Made by a program: the position numbers and the translations under genes. DNA of 5,832 nt from Acidobacteriaceae bacterium (lineage in GTDB: Bacteria > Acidobacteriota > Terriglobia > Terriglobales > Acidobacteriaceae): the NCBI GenBank assembly GCA_003133425.1, contig PKXI01000471.1:1-5832 (forward strand). The letters are read 5' to 3'. Below the pieces are notes generated by a model that saw only the letters and a program-made list of their open reading frames with translations, did no database searches and was not told the DNA's origin. Below, piece by piece: positions 5,832-5,832 of the stretch; the stretch's first letter is position 1; the number at the start of each line of letters is the position of its first letter.

Positions 5832-5832
5832 T

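Overview
The window is a compact, GC-rich bacterial chromosome segment in which every supported gene lies on the minus strand. Read 5'->3' on that strand (high to low coordinates), the order is: the C-terminal end of a membrane protein (cut by the window edge), a diaminopimelate-epimerase-family protein (dapF), an LD-carboxypeptidase (ldcA), the muropeptide ligase mpl, and two tandem, related 1-acylglycerol-3-phosphate acyltransferases (plsC). The gene styles and the GTGCCCC...GGGTGGGA intergenic hairpins resemble what I remember of Acidobacteriota (class Terriglobia). That assignment is an inference from recall, not a computed classification.

Region by region: 5268-5831 is the partial membrane protein, probably the tail of a GT39-like glycosyltransferase. 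5128-5267 is an intergenic stretch with small inverted repeats and a strong ribosome binding site before dapF. 3353-5127 holds dapF and ldcA, 2 nt apart and probably translationally coupled. 1818-3236 is mpl. 948-1658 and 120-830 are the two plsC paralogues, both 236 codons long and colinear without gaps. 1-119 is the non-coding 3' flank. The four gaps from the 3' side of ldcA to the 3' side of the second plsC each carry a copy of one hairpin repeat family, three clear and one degenerate. No stretch longer than 300 bases lacks a gene.

Together, dapF, ldcA and mpl form a meso-diaminopimelate (mDAP) and murein-recycling set. DapF would supply mDAP. LdcA would trim cytoplasmic tetrapeptides to tripeptides. 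Mpl would rejoin L-Ala-gamma-D-Glu-mDAP to UDP-MurNAc. The plsC pair adds the second acylation step of phosphatidic acid synthesis, so the block as a whole serves the cell envelope.

The most unusual feature is in the DapF protein. Both positions that hold the two catalytic cysteines in characterised DapF enzymes are serine (S72 and S216), while the surrounding substrate-binding motifs are intact. The second notable feature is the intergenic hairpin family, whose outer sequence is conserved while the inner stem changes from copy to copy but stays perfectly paired in the three clear copies.
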